A stretch of DNA of 64,000 bases from Hexactinellida sp. DTS-2022 (taxonomy: Eukaryota > Porifera > Hexactinellida), in contig JAPNXP010000005.1 in assembly GCA_028753945.1 (NCBI GenBank), forward strand, positions 4,216,001 through 4,280,000, read 5' to 3'. Shown in pieces: positions 1 through 9,729 of the stretch (its first letter is position 1; each line of letters starts with the position of its first letter). The notes beneath the pieces were generated by a model. That model was given only the letters and a program-made list of their open reading frames with translations. It ran no database searches and was not told where the DNA came from. Made by a program: the position numbers and the translations under genes.

Positions 1-742
1 TTTGCACTTTTCGCACTCTACCATATTATTAAATGAGTAGGAAGGAAGACGACATATGCACCATAGTTGTATGGTAAAGTTAGTTTTCGTCACTGCTACC
101 TTTGAAGAGTATTCCTTTTTCCTCTCGATATTTGGAAATGGCTTTAGTATCTCTGTTCTAATACATTCACTTAAATGAGATCTCATTCTCGCCTGGCGCC
201 ACTTACATTGTGTAGGATCCTGGCCAGCTGCCAATGCAGTACACACCGCCGCAGAAAATAAGCCACAATCTGCCCCGCCCCGTTGTTGTTGTATCTGGCC
301 GATTTCTATTTTCAGGTCTTCAGATTCTCGCCGATATAAGAGGGCCAGTTGAGTATCTAATTCTTTGCTGCTGCTTCCTGAGTACATCGAATCAAATAAG
401 AAGACTTCTCCACTTTCATCGACACTTGAACAAACCCAATGTAATTGCCCATCGTGGTGGATTTGAGCGCTCGGAACTGGGGCTTTGATGAATTGACGTT
501 TCTAAAAATACAGTAGGAATTAATGTGCAAATCATTTACATTTTGAATGGTTGGTATTTGTATGTTACTTACTTGGGAGAGGATAGTATCTTGTAAACCC
601 TGAAACTGAGGGTAGTTATTCTTCAATATATCCTTTGGAAAAAGAAATTAATTAATTAAAGTTCATTAGAAAATCAACGAAATTAAAATAAACTTACGCA
701 AAATGCATTGATAGTTATATCCGTTAGGAATGTTTTATTCAT
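1..742 (-). CDS. Ulp1-like cysteine protease with PHD finger, partial
   Basis: Three minus-strand exons can be read: 698-742 (starting MNKTFLTD), 573-632 (ILKNNYPQFQGLQDT) and 1-501. They are joined by GT..AG introns of 65 and 71 bp, both phase 0. The last exon is open to the window edge (167 codons). It shows a C48/Ulp1 layout: HW in QLHWVCSS, Asp in LFDSMYSG, then QQRGGADCGLFSAA, giving the His, Asp, Gln and Cys of the catalytic site. Right at the edge is the start of a PHD finger (WCICRLP..MVECEKCK). Ulp1 domains cleave SUMO/ubiquitin-like conjugates; PHD fingers bind histone tails. Both are known as C-terminal additions of Ginger1 and other invertebrate transposases, so this may be a transposon gene rather than a host gene. 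The true N-terminus may lie in the exons just upstream. Strong for the domain, uncertain for gene identity. Confidence 0.75.
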
Positions 743-1248
743 TTGATAATTCGTGTAGCGAGCGTGATCTTGTTACTTCATCAAGAATACGAATAGTTGT
801 TGTGAGAGGGCTTAACTTTCTTGCACCAGCTAGTACAGCCAATGAAGATGTTGGTTGTAATTCTACAAGCGTAGAAGTGGATTCGGGTTGCTGAAGAGAA
901 AATCCAGGGAATAACGAGGTACTTGATTCGCTCACCTCAACTAAGGAATTGATTTCTGGCAAGTCATTTGTTATCTGCTCATCTTGGAGAAGAATGGGAG
1001 AATGCGCGGTAGAAACTGGGAGATTGAGATCGTCTTCTTCCAACACATTGGAGGTGTTAATCCTGTTAGTGAACGATCTCTGATTAAATTTTAGGGATAG
1101 TTCCTACCTGCTGCGAGTCTAAATAAGCCTTAATGATTTTCTGTAGGATAGATTTGGTAGACTTCCTCGAAATATTATCGAAAGGGACATCTTCTGGCCA
1201 CCAAATAGGCTGCAATTCTGGTTTACCCCAGAAGTTACGCGTTCTTCC
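735..1248 (-). CDS. exons with NRF1-like WWPEDVP motif
   Basis: Two minus-strand exons. The first, about 1108-1248, reads RTRNFWGKPELQPIWWPEDV and continues PFDNI..KSTKSILQKIIKAYLDSQ. The second, about 735-1067, is Ser/Thr/Leu-rich and ends in TAA. The donor CAG|GTAGGA and acceptor CTAACAG frame a short intron of about 40 bp. The GWGK..PIWWPEDIPW-type motif is characteristic of the DNA-binding region of the NRF1/P3A2/Erect-wing family, known from memory; here it is short and only partly conserved. The end of the second exon overlaps the first Ulp1 exon in another frame. So these may be the N-terminal part of the same protein with a frame break, or a separate gene. The start of the gene was not found. 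Confidence 0.5.
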
Positions 1249-1519
1249 TAATAAATTTAAGCATATAAGAGTACTATAGTATACGCGTTACAATATTAAT
1301 GATACGTACTATTATAGTATCAATTTAGGAAATTTTATTGTAATTGTGCGCATTGAATATAGATAGGTAATTTTATGTAGTTACTAACTTCAAAATTACA
1401 TATTCTAATCTTAATTGTACTAGTTTTATACCGATAGTTAAAATAAAATCAGTTTACATATAAGATACAAAATTGGTCTTGTGGCCTGCAAATTCTGAGT
1501 CCCACTAAAAATGCACTAC

Positions 1520-1577
<58 letters not shown>

Positions 1578-2500
1578 AATCATTTACAGTATGAGGAATT
1601 GTACCGAAGTCAATGAAGTGACAGGTATAAAAAGTAACTTCTAATTATAGAAATCAACACTTTCAGTTGCTATTGCTTCAATTGTGTAATCGTTACTTTA
1701 TTAACAATCACTGTAACTAATAATATTTACGTAAACAAAAATTGAACACAAGTTCGAGATAAAATGTAGTTATATTCATTCACATTGACAAGTATTGCGT
1801 GTTTCAAATGAAACACAAATTTGCATTTCTGTGAATGGTGCCTTTATTTAATTATACAAATTGTTTCTTTATTATAATAAAGGTAACGAACACTTCTCCA
1901 TACATGAATGCAGAAAGTTGATGATTCGCTGTGAGAATACCAAGAGCAGGCACAGATCTACCGGGGGTGTCCATCCCCAAGTATTTCATGGGAATAACAT
2001 ACAGTATGTATTGTATATATTCGTACATATTCGAAGTACAGTGGAACCCGCTTAAATGGAGACGGTTAATCACGATATCAGCATAGTCCGGACATAGTAA
2101 ACTAGGAATTATAATGGAATCTGGAGAATAATTATACACATAATTAAGGAATTATACAGGAGCGCGAGACGCTCCTTTTGGAGCATGATTTGTGGAAAAT
2201 TTGAATTTAGGAGCGCGGAAATTTGGAATCCTCTCCTATACCGTAACATTAATTTTGGATTTAGGCGTATTAATATTGGATTAGACCAGGATTAGGAGCG
2301 TATTTACAAATGGCTGTATAATACACTGCACATAATAGGGAAATTCTTTCGTGAAATATGTTTGCTTTATTATTATGAACAATGAACAGTGTATACCTCG
2401 AGAACAGTAGACTTAAATCTGTGGTTTAAACATTTTGGCGCTCGACCGAATATTCCATTAATCAGAATAAATTAACAAATTAAGAAAATTTAAATAATTA
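1249..2500. other. non-coding stretch, AT-rich
   Basis: No convincing gene. It holds an (ATT)n microsatellite (1519-1575). At about 2039-2100 there is one end resembling a mariner/pogo MITE (TACAGTGGAACCCGCTTA). A GC-richer patch with GAGCGCGAGACGCTCC lies near 2160. The open frames here are short and overlap on both strands, so they look like chance. Confidence 0.6.
1519..1575. repeat. (ATT)n microsatellite
   Basis: An uninterrupted run of about 18 ATT trinucleotides, read directly. Confidence 0.95.
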
Positions 2501-2502
2501 AT

Positions 2503-2835
2503 TCAGTTATTACCGAGTATTTGTTGAAGTATCCAGGATACTAGTTTCCTCAGCGTAGCGACATTTTGATCCATGTAATTGTCCTGCCATGACTTCATCT
2601 CTTGATCTAATGCGGGCTTAGAAATGGAATAATCCTCTCTCCGAGTATAGGCCAATGTCCTCCAAACCTCTTCCTTGTTGGTTCCAATGAATGTTTTAAA
2701 GCACTCTGGACCTAAAACGTTGAGACCTCCTTTCCAGCTAAAGGTTACACCAACAGCTTCGCCAGTGATACTCATGAATCTCTCAAGTGTTCGTGTCATA
2801 ATTTCCCTCGCGTTTCCCTTAGTCATTTCTGGCAT
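2503..2835 (-). CDS. unrecognised 110-aa open frame
   Basis: A clean minus-strand frame from ATG to TGA with balanced composition. It has one Cys, several Trp (FSWKGG, EEVWRTL, SWQDNY, SWILQQ) and an amphipathic C-terminal helix. The order (Met/Leu-rich helix, then an SWKGGLNV-like turn, then Trp-rich helices) loosely recalls C-terminal modules of the DUF4806 sort in invertebrate transposon proteins, but I cannot confirm that. It may be a single exon: the final codons contain a possible donor, GGTAATAA. No neighbour helps assign a role. Confidence 0.4.
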   Translation of the reverse strand: MPEMTKGNAREIMTRTLERFMSITGEAVGVTFSWKGGLNVLGPECFKTFIGTNKEEVWRTLAYTRREDYSISKPALDQEMKSWQDNYMDQNVATLRKLVSWILQQILGNN

Positions 2836-2914
2836 GTTAACTTTCGAAATTATGAATACGTAACTCTGAAACTAGAGTTTAAATAGTATTTGTGTACTCT
2901 TATGTGTCACTCGT

Positions 2915-2980
2915 GTAGGAGCATGCTCTCTCGACTGTAGGAGCATGCTCTCTCGACTGTAGGAGCATGCTCTCTCGACT
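2915..2980. repeat. 22-bp tandem repeat, 3 copies
   Basis: Three adjacent identical copies of a 22-bp unit starting GTAGGAGCATGCTCTC. Each contains the self-complementary GAGCATGCTC. Confidence 0.9.
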
Positions 2981-3003
2981 TTTTAATATATGGCATAACT
3001 AGC

Positions 3004-3422
3004 ATACCTGCCAACCTATTTGAGTCATATCCCTCATAGGGCTCAAATTTTCCCCTGTACATTGACCAAAAACCGTGTACACCTCCCAAAGATTTCTCGA
3101 TCGCTGCGCTCGCTCGTTCCGGGAATTATTATTCAGGGAAATACGAAAGACATATCAAAATTAATACTTTGGAAAGGTAAAGCAATGAAATATATACTGT
3201 ATAGGGATTCCCTAAACGCTTGAATAGATATATAAACCAAGTTGTGCCTTTATGTGGTCAATGCAGAATGCATGGCAGAATATACTATCATCACTGTAGA
3301 TATTTTAGGCATTATTTAACTCATAATTAGTAAATTAAAAATCCCAATACAAATGGAATAAATCCCTGTATAATTTACAGAACAGCCAAAATGGTTAAAT
3401 CCCTGTACGGTTGGCAGTAATG
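3004..3422. mobile_element. non-autonomous TIR element, ATACCTGCCAACC family, copy 1
   Basis: The left end reads ATACCTGCCAACC and the right end GGTTGGCAGTAATG, so the ends are inverted. The 7 bp AACTAGC occurs directly outside both (2997-3003 and 3423-3429). A second copy with the same ends and its own 7-bp duplication lies at 56409-56759. The inside repeats CCCTGTAC motifs. No coding capacity. It resembles hAT-type ends (..TTGCCAACC), but the 7-bp duplication in both copies is notable. Confidence 0.75.
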
Positions 3423-3557
3423 AACTAGCCCACTTCAATACGTATGTCATGATGGCCGACAGGAGTGCGCTAGAGGGATCCTAGCGTAGGTGAGTCGTAC
3501 GGCCTGAGAAGGCATACGGTATGGCTCACTGGTAACTAGAACTGGAGTAGACCAGTT

Positions 3558-3615
3558 GTAGTGTGGTCGAGGGTTACCCTCCTGATGAGTCCTTGAGATA
3601 GGACGAAACCACTAC
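3558..3615 (+). ncRNA. hammerhead self-cleaving ribozyme, arm 1
   Basis: The conserved core is complete: CTGATGA at 3582-3588, stem II GTCC/GGAC (3589-3592, 3601-3604) with the 8-nt loop TTGAGATA, and GAAA at 3605-3608. Stem I is GAGGG/CCCTC (3569-3573, 3577-3581) closed by TTA. Upstream GTAGTGTGGTC supplies the U-H cleavage site (after C3568) and one strand of stem III. CCACTAC after GAAA is the other strand, giving 4 continuous pairs or 7 with a 2-nt bulge. Stems I and II are closed, so stem III is the open one (type III, as in viroid-like and plant forms). In a full palindromic transcript this fold competes with the long hairpin. Confidence 0.88.
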
Positions 3616-3767
3616 CCATCACAAGTTGATCTTGGTGAGTGTGAGATATATTTACGGTGTCTCATGCTCATCACATTATAACCCTGCCGTATACGGACGG
3701 GTTATAATGTGATGAGCATGAGACACCGTAAATATATCTCACACTCACCAAGATCAACTTGTGATGG

Positions 3768-3825
3768 GTAGTGGTTTCGTCCTATCTCAAGGACTCATCA
3801 GGAGGGTAACCCTCGACCACACTAC
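3768..3825 (-). ncRNA. hammerhead self-cleaving ribozyme, arm 2
   Basis: The exact mirror copy of the arm 1 ribozyme, read on the minus strand; CTGATGA lies at 3795-3801. Because of the palindrome, RNA from either strand contains one sense ribozyme followed by its complement. Confidence 0.87.
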
Positions 3826-3942
3826 AACTGGTCTACTCCAGTTCTAGTTACCAGTGAGCCATACCGTATGCCTTCTCAGGCCGTACGACTCACCTACGCT
3901 AGGATCCCTCTAGCGCACTCCTGTCGGCCATCATGACACGTA

Positions 3943-4958
3943 TATAAGAATTAGCATGAATGATTAGTCAAATTTAGCACTTTGTGTTTTGATATCTACG
4001 TCAGAGGTGGTTCGAGAAACAAATCTGAGGGGTAGGCAGAGACTATTTCAGGGGGGATGTATCTTCAAATTCCTAACTAAAATTCAACATACTAAAATCT
4101 TATTTATCTCAAATAATCAAATCTCAAATATGTAAATACAATAATGTATAGTGAGGGAGTTAGATCTATCTGTAATTATACTAAAGGTATATAATTGGTG
4201 CCATATGCGAAACTGAACTTTCCGGTCTGGGTGGGCACGGATCTTGTGATGCGGATGTTACCAACTAAACACGATACAATACATACATAACTAGCTAAAG
4301 ATAAGTAGCTTCTGGATGTCTAATATCTCAGTTTTAGAGATCTCCATAACATGAGTATTACCCATTGAATAGCAAATCTAGGAACCTGATTTTGTGAAGC
4401 TATTTGTTCCTCTTATCCCGAAATTCTCATTTACCGTGTTTATACTAACGGACTTCTGTTGTAATTCCTAAAGGAAAAGGCAAATAAGCCTACCGCATCA
4501 CAGTGGCTTAAAATCGCAGTTGGTAGGGAATAGATATCTGTGTGCACTTTAGCCTATTATAATGTATTAATTGCATATGGGTTACCGATGTTTAGAAAAT
4601 GTTTGGTCATATCAAAATTTATTTACACCTCATACTTTGTCTGTTATGACGTCATGATGATGTTACTTATTTTTTTGAAATTCTGAAATCCGCTATATCT
4701 TTAGAGTTAGCGTTGTACTATGAATTAATTACATATGGGTTATCGGTGCCTATGCATCTTTTGACATATAAAAAATTCTTTATGGCTCCAGATGTATTAG
4801 TTATGACGTCATGCAACCGTGTTTTTTTTTAAATTTCTGGTATTAATAAATTTAACCCCTTAAATTAATATTTTGCAATTATATGTAGACTGTACCTAGG
4901 ATTTGCTTAGAAAATTAATTAACTTATTGCCTTAATTAATTCATTCAAAATAGGTTTA
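3943..4958. repeat. non-coding stretch with a degenerate tandem duplication
   Basis: No gene seen. At about 4558-4840 two diverged copies of a segment of some 170 bp follow one another. Each has an ATATGGGTTA start, a GACATAT/CATAT middle and a TTATGACGTCATG end. The TGACGTCA core is a CRE-like palindrome, found once in each copy. Confidence 0.55.
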
Positions 4959-5195
4959 TTAATTATATAATACACTATTTACAATAATTTCAATATTTGA
5001 ATTTTGAATCTTCTTCCTGCAGCACTTTGCTCTACTTGTATGTCCGATAGTATTACATTTTTCACACACTAGCTTTGGACGGAATCTGATTAGTATAGGG
5101 TCGCTTTCAGATAGTAATCTAACAAAAATGTCAGATATATTTGCTTCAAAGCTATATATCATAATTCTGGACAATTTTCCATGGGCAAGTATCAC
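4959..5195 (-). CDS. fragment with a CCHC-like zinc knuckle
   Basis: A 78-aa minus-strand frame whose middle reads LVCEKCNTIGHTSRAKC, a C-x2-C-x4-H-x5-C knuckle of the kind found in nucleic-acid chaperones and retroelement proteins. The part before it (IYSFEANISDIFVRLLSES) could be the end of an RNA-binding fold. A MITE sits just upstream at 5219-5397. Whether it belongs with the RAG1-like frames further upstream cannot be decided. It is a fragment of uncertain origin. Confidence 0.35.
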   Translation of the reverse strand: MILAHGKLSRIMIYSFEANISDIFVRLLSESDPILIRFRPKLVCEKCNTIGHTSRAKCCRKKIQNSNIEIIVNSVLYN

Positions 5196-5218
5196 ACCGA
5201 CTCTTCACAAGGTCGTTT

Positions 5219-5397
5219 CAGTGGCGTATCCAGGATTTTCATAAGGGGGGTGCTAAGGGCCGAATTTAAGGGGGGTGCTATGGGTGTTGAAACTTAGGCC
5301 TGCACCGAAGCCCATCTGACTATTAATACAGCCGTGCTTGATCACCCTGCTAAGGGGGGTGCTCTAGCACCCTGAGCACCCCCTGGATACGCCACTG
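5219..5397. mobile_element. 179-bp MITE with CAGTGGCGTATCCAG ends
   Basis: Perfect terminal inverted repeats CAGTGGCGTATCCAGG/CCTGGATACGCCACTG, flanked by CGTTT on both sides (5-bp match). Internal GGGGGGTGCT motifs are repeated. hAT-like ends, non-coding. Confidence 0.85.
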
Positions 5398-5439
5398 CGT
5401 TTCCTGTAGAACTTGTTCCCCCCCTGGAATCCGGCTGAT

Positions 5440-6493
5440 CAATTCTTAGCCCAGTTTTCTCTTCAATAAGATTACGAACGATGCATGGATGTTTTGATTT
5501 GTAGACTGGTTGGGCCCCACTTTTTCTTCCCGATATTTAAATGATAAACCAGGAGATTAAACCATCGAAACAAACAAGTGTAGGAATGAAGGGGCGACGC
5601 ACGATTTATATCAATGGTGGAAATCGGTATATGAGTTAGATTATAACGTTGATTAGATGGAAGTGATAGAAAATGTTCAATATCTTCGAGCTCTCCAAAC
5701 AATTCGATCGCATCTGATATGTGCCTGTTTATGGGAAATCCCTCTAATATTAAGTCGCGGTCTGTGAGATCATTGTGAGTTGCTGTACACATTTGGCAGC
5801 TTGCCCCTCCGGCGCCAGAGAGAATCCCTGCCATTTTCCATCAATCAGAGAACGAACGATATTAATATGTACAAGTCCTCCAGGTGATGCAATTCCTTCT
5901 TTTTTCATGAGATCTGTATCAGGGTTGATAAGATCACACATTAACTTAAGAATGTTTTGTTCAGACTCTTTGGTAGCACAAAGAAACACAAGTCTTTGTG
6001 AAAATGGAGAATTTGGAGAAGTTGTTTGCCAAATTACATTATTCTCAACATTTGTCACTGATAGTGGTTTAAAGCAAAAAAGAATATAATTCTTAGTTTC
6101 TCTATTTGTCTTGGATTGATTGTAGATAACATGACAGCCAGAACCATCTGCAAATTGAAACGTAAGAGGATATTCTTCAGGGAGTACAGGCTGTACAGTT
6201 GAAAGTATTCTTTCTAATGTGTGTCTGACTATATGAATATAAGGGATAAAAATACCGATTGGTGCCTGTGGATCTGGATAAAGTTGAATAAATGGTCGTA
6301 GGACGATAACATTCCTTTCTTCTACTATTCTCTGATAAGCAGGAAATTCTATACCACTTGGAATTAAAAGCTGACGTAAGCTCGTATATTTCCTTTTACC
6401 AATTTCCAAAAAATCAAGAAGAAACAACGACTTATCAATCGGAACTTTTTTCGTTATCGCATCACTAAAATCTCCAGCATAGGAAATCTTCAA
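5440..6493 (-). pseudogene. RAG1/Transib-like protein remnant
   Basis: Two overlapping minus-strand frames (5750-6493 and 5472-5834) and a short third piece (about 5400-5480) read as one protein with frame breaks; the first switch is near 5830 at GATGGAAAA. Motifs in order: RLVFLCATKESEQNILKLM, VHINIVRSLIDGK, GAGGASCQMC, GFPINR, LPSNQRYNLTHIPIS, PLHSYTCLFRWF, and EEKTGLRIDQPDSRGGN. From memory, the order (short acidic stretch, CxxC, later Leu-His-Cys-Asp-like motif, then a G-N motif) parallels the RAG1/Transib core. The residues expected to be the first two catalytic Asp are not Asp here. So this is either a catalytically dead relative or a different family. The function cannot be stated. Confidence 0.42.
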
Positions 6494-6499
6494 TTTCAG

Positions 6500-8908
6500 T
6501 CATCGCTGCTTGAATATTGAATTCATGGGACTTCAAAATCTTTGCCTAATCAAGTCTGGTCTTGGGGAAATTCCGATCACTAGCTGCCATTTGAGATAAA
6601 TACACAAAAAAATGAATTAAAATTGACGCGAATTATGGTCACTACTATCCTAAACAATATATATATCACATATGAAACAGAAGTATCAAATAACTTGGTG
6701 GTTACAATGAATATTGAATTGCACAGTTACCAAAATGAGACTTGGAATTTTGCATAGTAACCGAATGCCCACATTGGAATGTAGTATAATTTTTTATTTC
6801 CGGAGCGAACCGGAGGTTGTGACTTTGTATACTAACTTTACATACATACATTAATTGATTTTCTGAAAGTATATTCAATTTGCATTTCTTTGCATAATGG
6901 TGTTTCCGCACACTTCAAATATCTAGATTTGTTACAATTTGTTTAATTTTACAGGTGATATTAAAAATATTATTTACTTAGAAAAATATTTAGGCTACTC
7001 TACTATGATTTAAAAATACAGTTCCAGAATGCTTAAATTACTAATCTAAATTTAGTACACACAAAAAATTGCCATAGTAACATAATTATATTGACTCTAA
7101 GTAGAATACCTTATTTCAAATTCCAACAAAACCGCAAATGGAACTAAATTACTGTGTGGGCTTTAGATAATCTGGAAATTTGAAATTTAGAAACTATGGC
7201 AATCAAATAACAATAAGCAAGCTGGAAAACACAATAATACAGACCTCAATAATTGGTCTATTCCCTGCCATAAGCCACTGTGCGCATTTGTTGTTTTGGT
7301 ATCTCGCCGAACTAAGATCCTGCCGTTGGGCAATAGAGGAAGGGGGCAGTGGGGGGGGGGCATATGCCCTCCCTCCCCTTGGATCCGCCACTGATCTACG
7401 TATGTTCGCCTTATTGCTAATATGTTTAGTTTCCGAATATTATATTTGAGTACCAACCTAAAGTAATAGCTACTTTCTATAAAAGACCACATTATAACAT
7501 GACACAATAATCATTCAAACATTCTGGCAGGTTGTAACTGGACAAATGATTGCACCCCAAGAAAATCAACAGCACCTCCAGTTGCACCCCCTATTTGGAT
7601 GTGCTAGCGCCGCCACTGCGGACGACAGTGTCCGGATAAGGGAGGTTTGAGTGTACTATAAATAGAATACAAAAACAATTCCTGGACAGGAATAAAAATC
7701 TCCTTGTTAGTTTATTGACTATCTAGTACAATAAAAAACCCATAATGGTGTCTGAGTGCCAGCAGTTTTCCCCGTGTCAGATGTCCCCCCGGACTCGTGG
7801 CCCTTCCCTCAGAAACTTCACACTAGGGTCCCAGGACACTAAATTTCACAATGCACATCACTATAGTTCATATTCTACATTTAAGTGATACATTTCATCC
7901 AATATAGATTTATACATCTTTAGTTTAGTAACATTGGTCTGGGGGGACAGCTGGCCCTAGAGTGAGTAGTCCGAGGGGACACCCTAGGATGAGTAGTCCA
8001 GTGGGGGACATCTGACCCTGAGGGGGATGGATCCCATCTTGAGTTGGAAAATAGAGACTCACGTTGCGAATAGATAAAATGAAACCTAGCATTTTTCAGT
8101 TCACCATATCAAATTTTATAAAAGTAGACTGTTAAATTCATTTCACTACCGAAATCTCTACGGTATCTAAATCAAATCCCAATACGTACTATATAGAACA
8201 CAATAATATACATTTACATGAAGCTAAATTCATCATAGATTATCAGTTATACTGTAGTTAGTATTGCAAACATTCTAACATGAAAGTTACTCTAACACAC
8301 AAATTATATTTAGGGTGTACGCGTATACTTACTACACAGTTTAGTGAGTACGCGTATACACCAAACTTAAATGGTGTGTACGCGTACTCACTAAGTTCTC
8401 TAATACACTGCAACATTTGTACCAAAAGGGAGAAATCATAGATTATCTTCAAGGATGAGAATGAGGGAAATATATTGTATCAACACTGATGTACGCTTCT
8501 AACCATTGATTTAGTTGACCTCTGTGTTTATTCTTCAAAATTAATTTTAATTTACCATGTGGCCATAATAGTTATTTAATAAGGATCAAAGTAGGCAGAT
8601 CATATATTCCAATATCTAACGATCCTATCCCCTTCATATTCAACATATATTAACGTTCAAAGATTCTGGTTTATTACATGCAAATACTACAACTACTAAA
8701 TCAGGCCCGGTATTGAAGGAATAGTATTTGCATTTACCTTTTTAAAATCAATCCAATACTGGTGTTGCTGGAAAAAGGCCTCATCTTCTCCTGATGCATT
8801 ATTTAACACTAATTTTGATTTATTGTTTGATTTATTCTATTATATAAACTGTATTTTTGATGTCGAATTCAGTTGAGTATCGTGCACAATTAATGGAATA
8901 ATGATCTG
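6500..8908. other. non-coding stretch with MITE ends
   Basis: No gene recognised. Near 7335-7393 is one end of a TIR element (GGATCCGCCACTG), and near 7550-7618 another end (CTAGCGCCGCCACTG); their partners are not adjacent. At 8310-8395 GTACGCGTA/TACGCGTAC motifs form a small set of inverted repeats. At 7740-8040 there is a run of GGGGGACA/TGTCCCCC motifs. The open frames at 7187-7507 are shadows of the repeat. Confidence 0.55.
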
Positions 8909-9703
8909 TCACATAATGGTTCCATCTATTTCCCTCAGATACAAAATCCTCACCGTTGTATTTAATAGTGGTGCACTATGTAGATCAGTGGTTCTTAACC
9001 TTTTTTTATGTCATTTCCCCTTTTGTCCTGTTCACTCTATCCGATTTCCCCCTTCATTTGTAGTATAAGGAATAAAGTAGCCTTGAAATTACAAATTATT
9101 AGCTGTCTGGCGATAACTGCTTCTTGGCCACCAGTGGATCAATGTTAGGAGGCATTATTTTATTTTGGTTTTATTATTATTATTAATTTTGTTTAAATTG
9201 ATTTCCCCCATATATTCCAGAAATTTCCCCCCAGGGGGAAATTTCCCCCTGGTTAAGAACTACTGATGTAGATGAATTAAATTGGAGGCATCAAATGTCT
9301 CCACTTCATTAGGGACTCCAAAGTCTAGCATTGCATTGTCACATCTAGCCCTGCCCATGAGTACCTCTGAAAATTGATCAAACTCGATGGTCTCTTTTGT
9401 AAGACTAACATAGTCTTGCGCATCATGGCGAAATTGTTCACCTCTCTTAATAACGCTACCTACGAGTACTATTGCTACAAAATCACAAAAAAATTATATT
9501 TTGTCTATAGACGCTTCATTAAGCTCCCAAGGATATGCAAAGGTCAAATGTACAATATCTCGACTATTTTGACCTCTATATGTACGATATTTGGAGTGCG
9601 GAGTATAGTTTTTCAGTGGTTCAGCACTTTCAGAAGGATTGTTTGCTGTAACTGACATGATTTTTGGTGATTTTCCTTGAATATACCTGGCCCATTTGAT
9701 AGT
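8909..9703 (-). pseudogene. unrecognised protein exon split by a hAT MITE
   Basis: On the minus strand an acceptor TTTTTTACCCCAG precedes a frame with natural protein composition: TIKWARYIQGKSPKIM, EPLKNYTPHSKYRTYRGQN, IVHLTFAYPWELNEAS, then IKRGEQFRHDAQDYV, FDQFSEVLMGRARCDNAML and VETFDASNLIHLH. The 280-bp MITE at 8986-9265 interrupts it. On the far side the frame resumes as SAPLLNTTVRILYLREIDG and reaches a stop. There is also one in-frame stop. I do not recognise the family. Codon-like regularity across some 165 codons is the main evidence that it was coding. Confidence 0.45.
8986..9265. mobile_element. 280-bp hAT MITE
   Basis: Ends CAGTGGTTCTTAACC and GGTTAAGAACTACTG, with a perfect 8-bp duplication ATGTAGAT at 8978-8985 and 9266-9273. 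The inside is T/C-rich with repeated TTTCCCCC. Inserted in the reading frame of the neighbouring unknown protein. Confidence 0.93.
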
Positions 9704-9729
9704 CTGGGGTAAAAAAAACAAAATTGATC

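Larger units (their letters stand above)
3445..3938. mobile_element. 494-bp palindromic element with a hammerhead ribozyme in each arm
   Basis: The first 240 or so bases are repeated as the exact reverse complement in the second half. The arms differ only by a base or two beside the centre (about 3683-3700), and the centre is itself the palindrome CCGTATACGG at 3687-3696. The ends are TGTCATGATGG and CCATCATGACA, flanked by the direct repeat CGTA (3441-3444 and 3939-3942). TG..CA ends with a 4-bp duplication are typical of integrase-made insertions. Each arm holds a full hammerhead core. No open frame. Known hammerhead-bearing repeats include retrozymes, Penelope-like elements and some satellite DNAs; a perfect fold-back form is not one I know. 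It looks whole and very young. Confidence 0.9.

Noticed and set aside
7187-7507. Open frames near a GGATCCGCCACTG end with Pro/Gly-rich stretches
   Set aside because: Low-complexity translation of a MITE end, overlapping on both strands.
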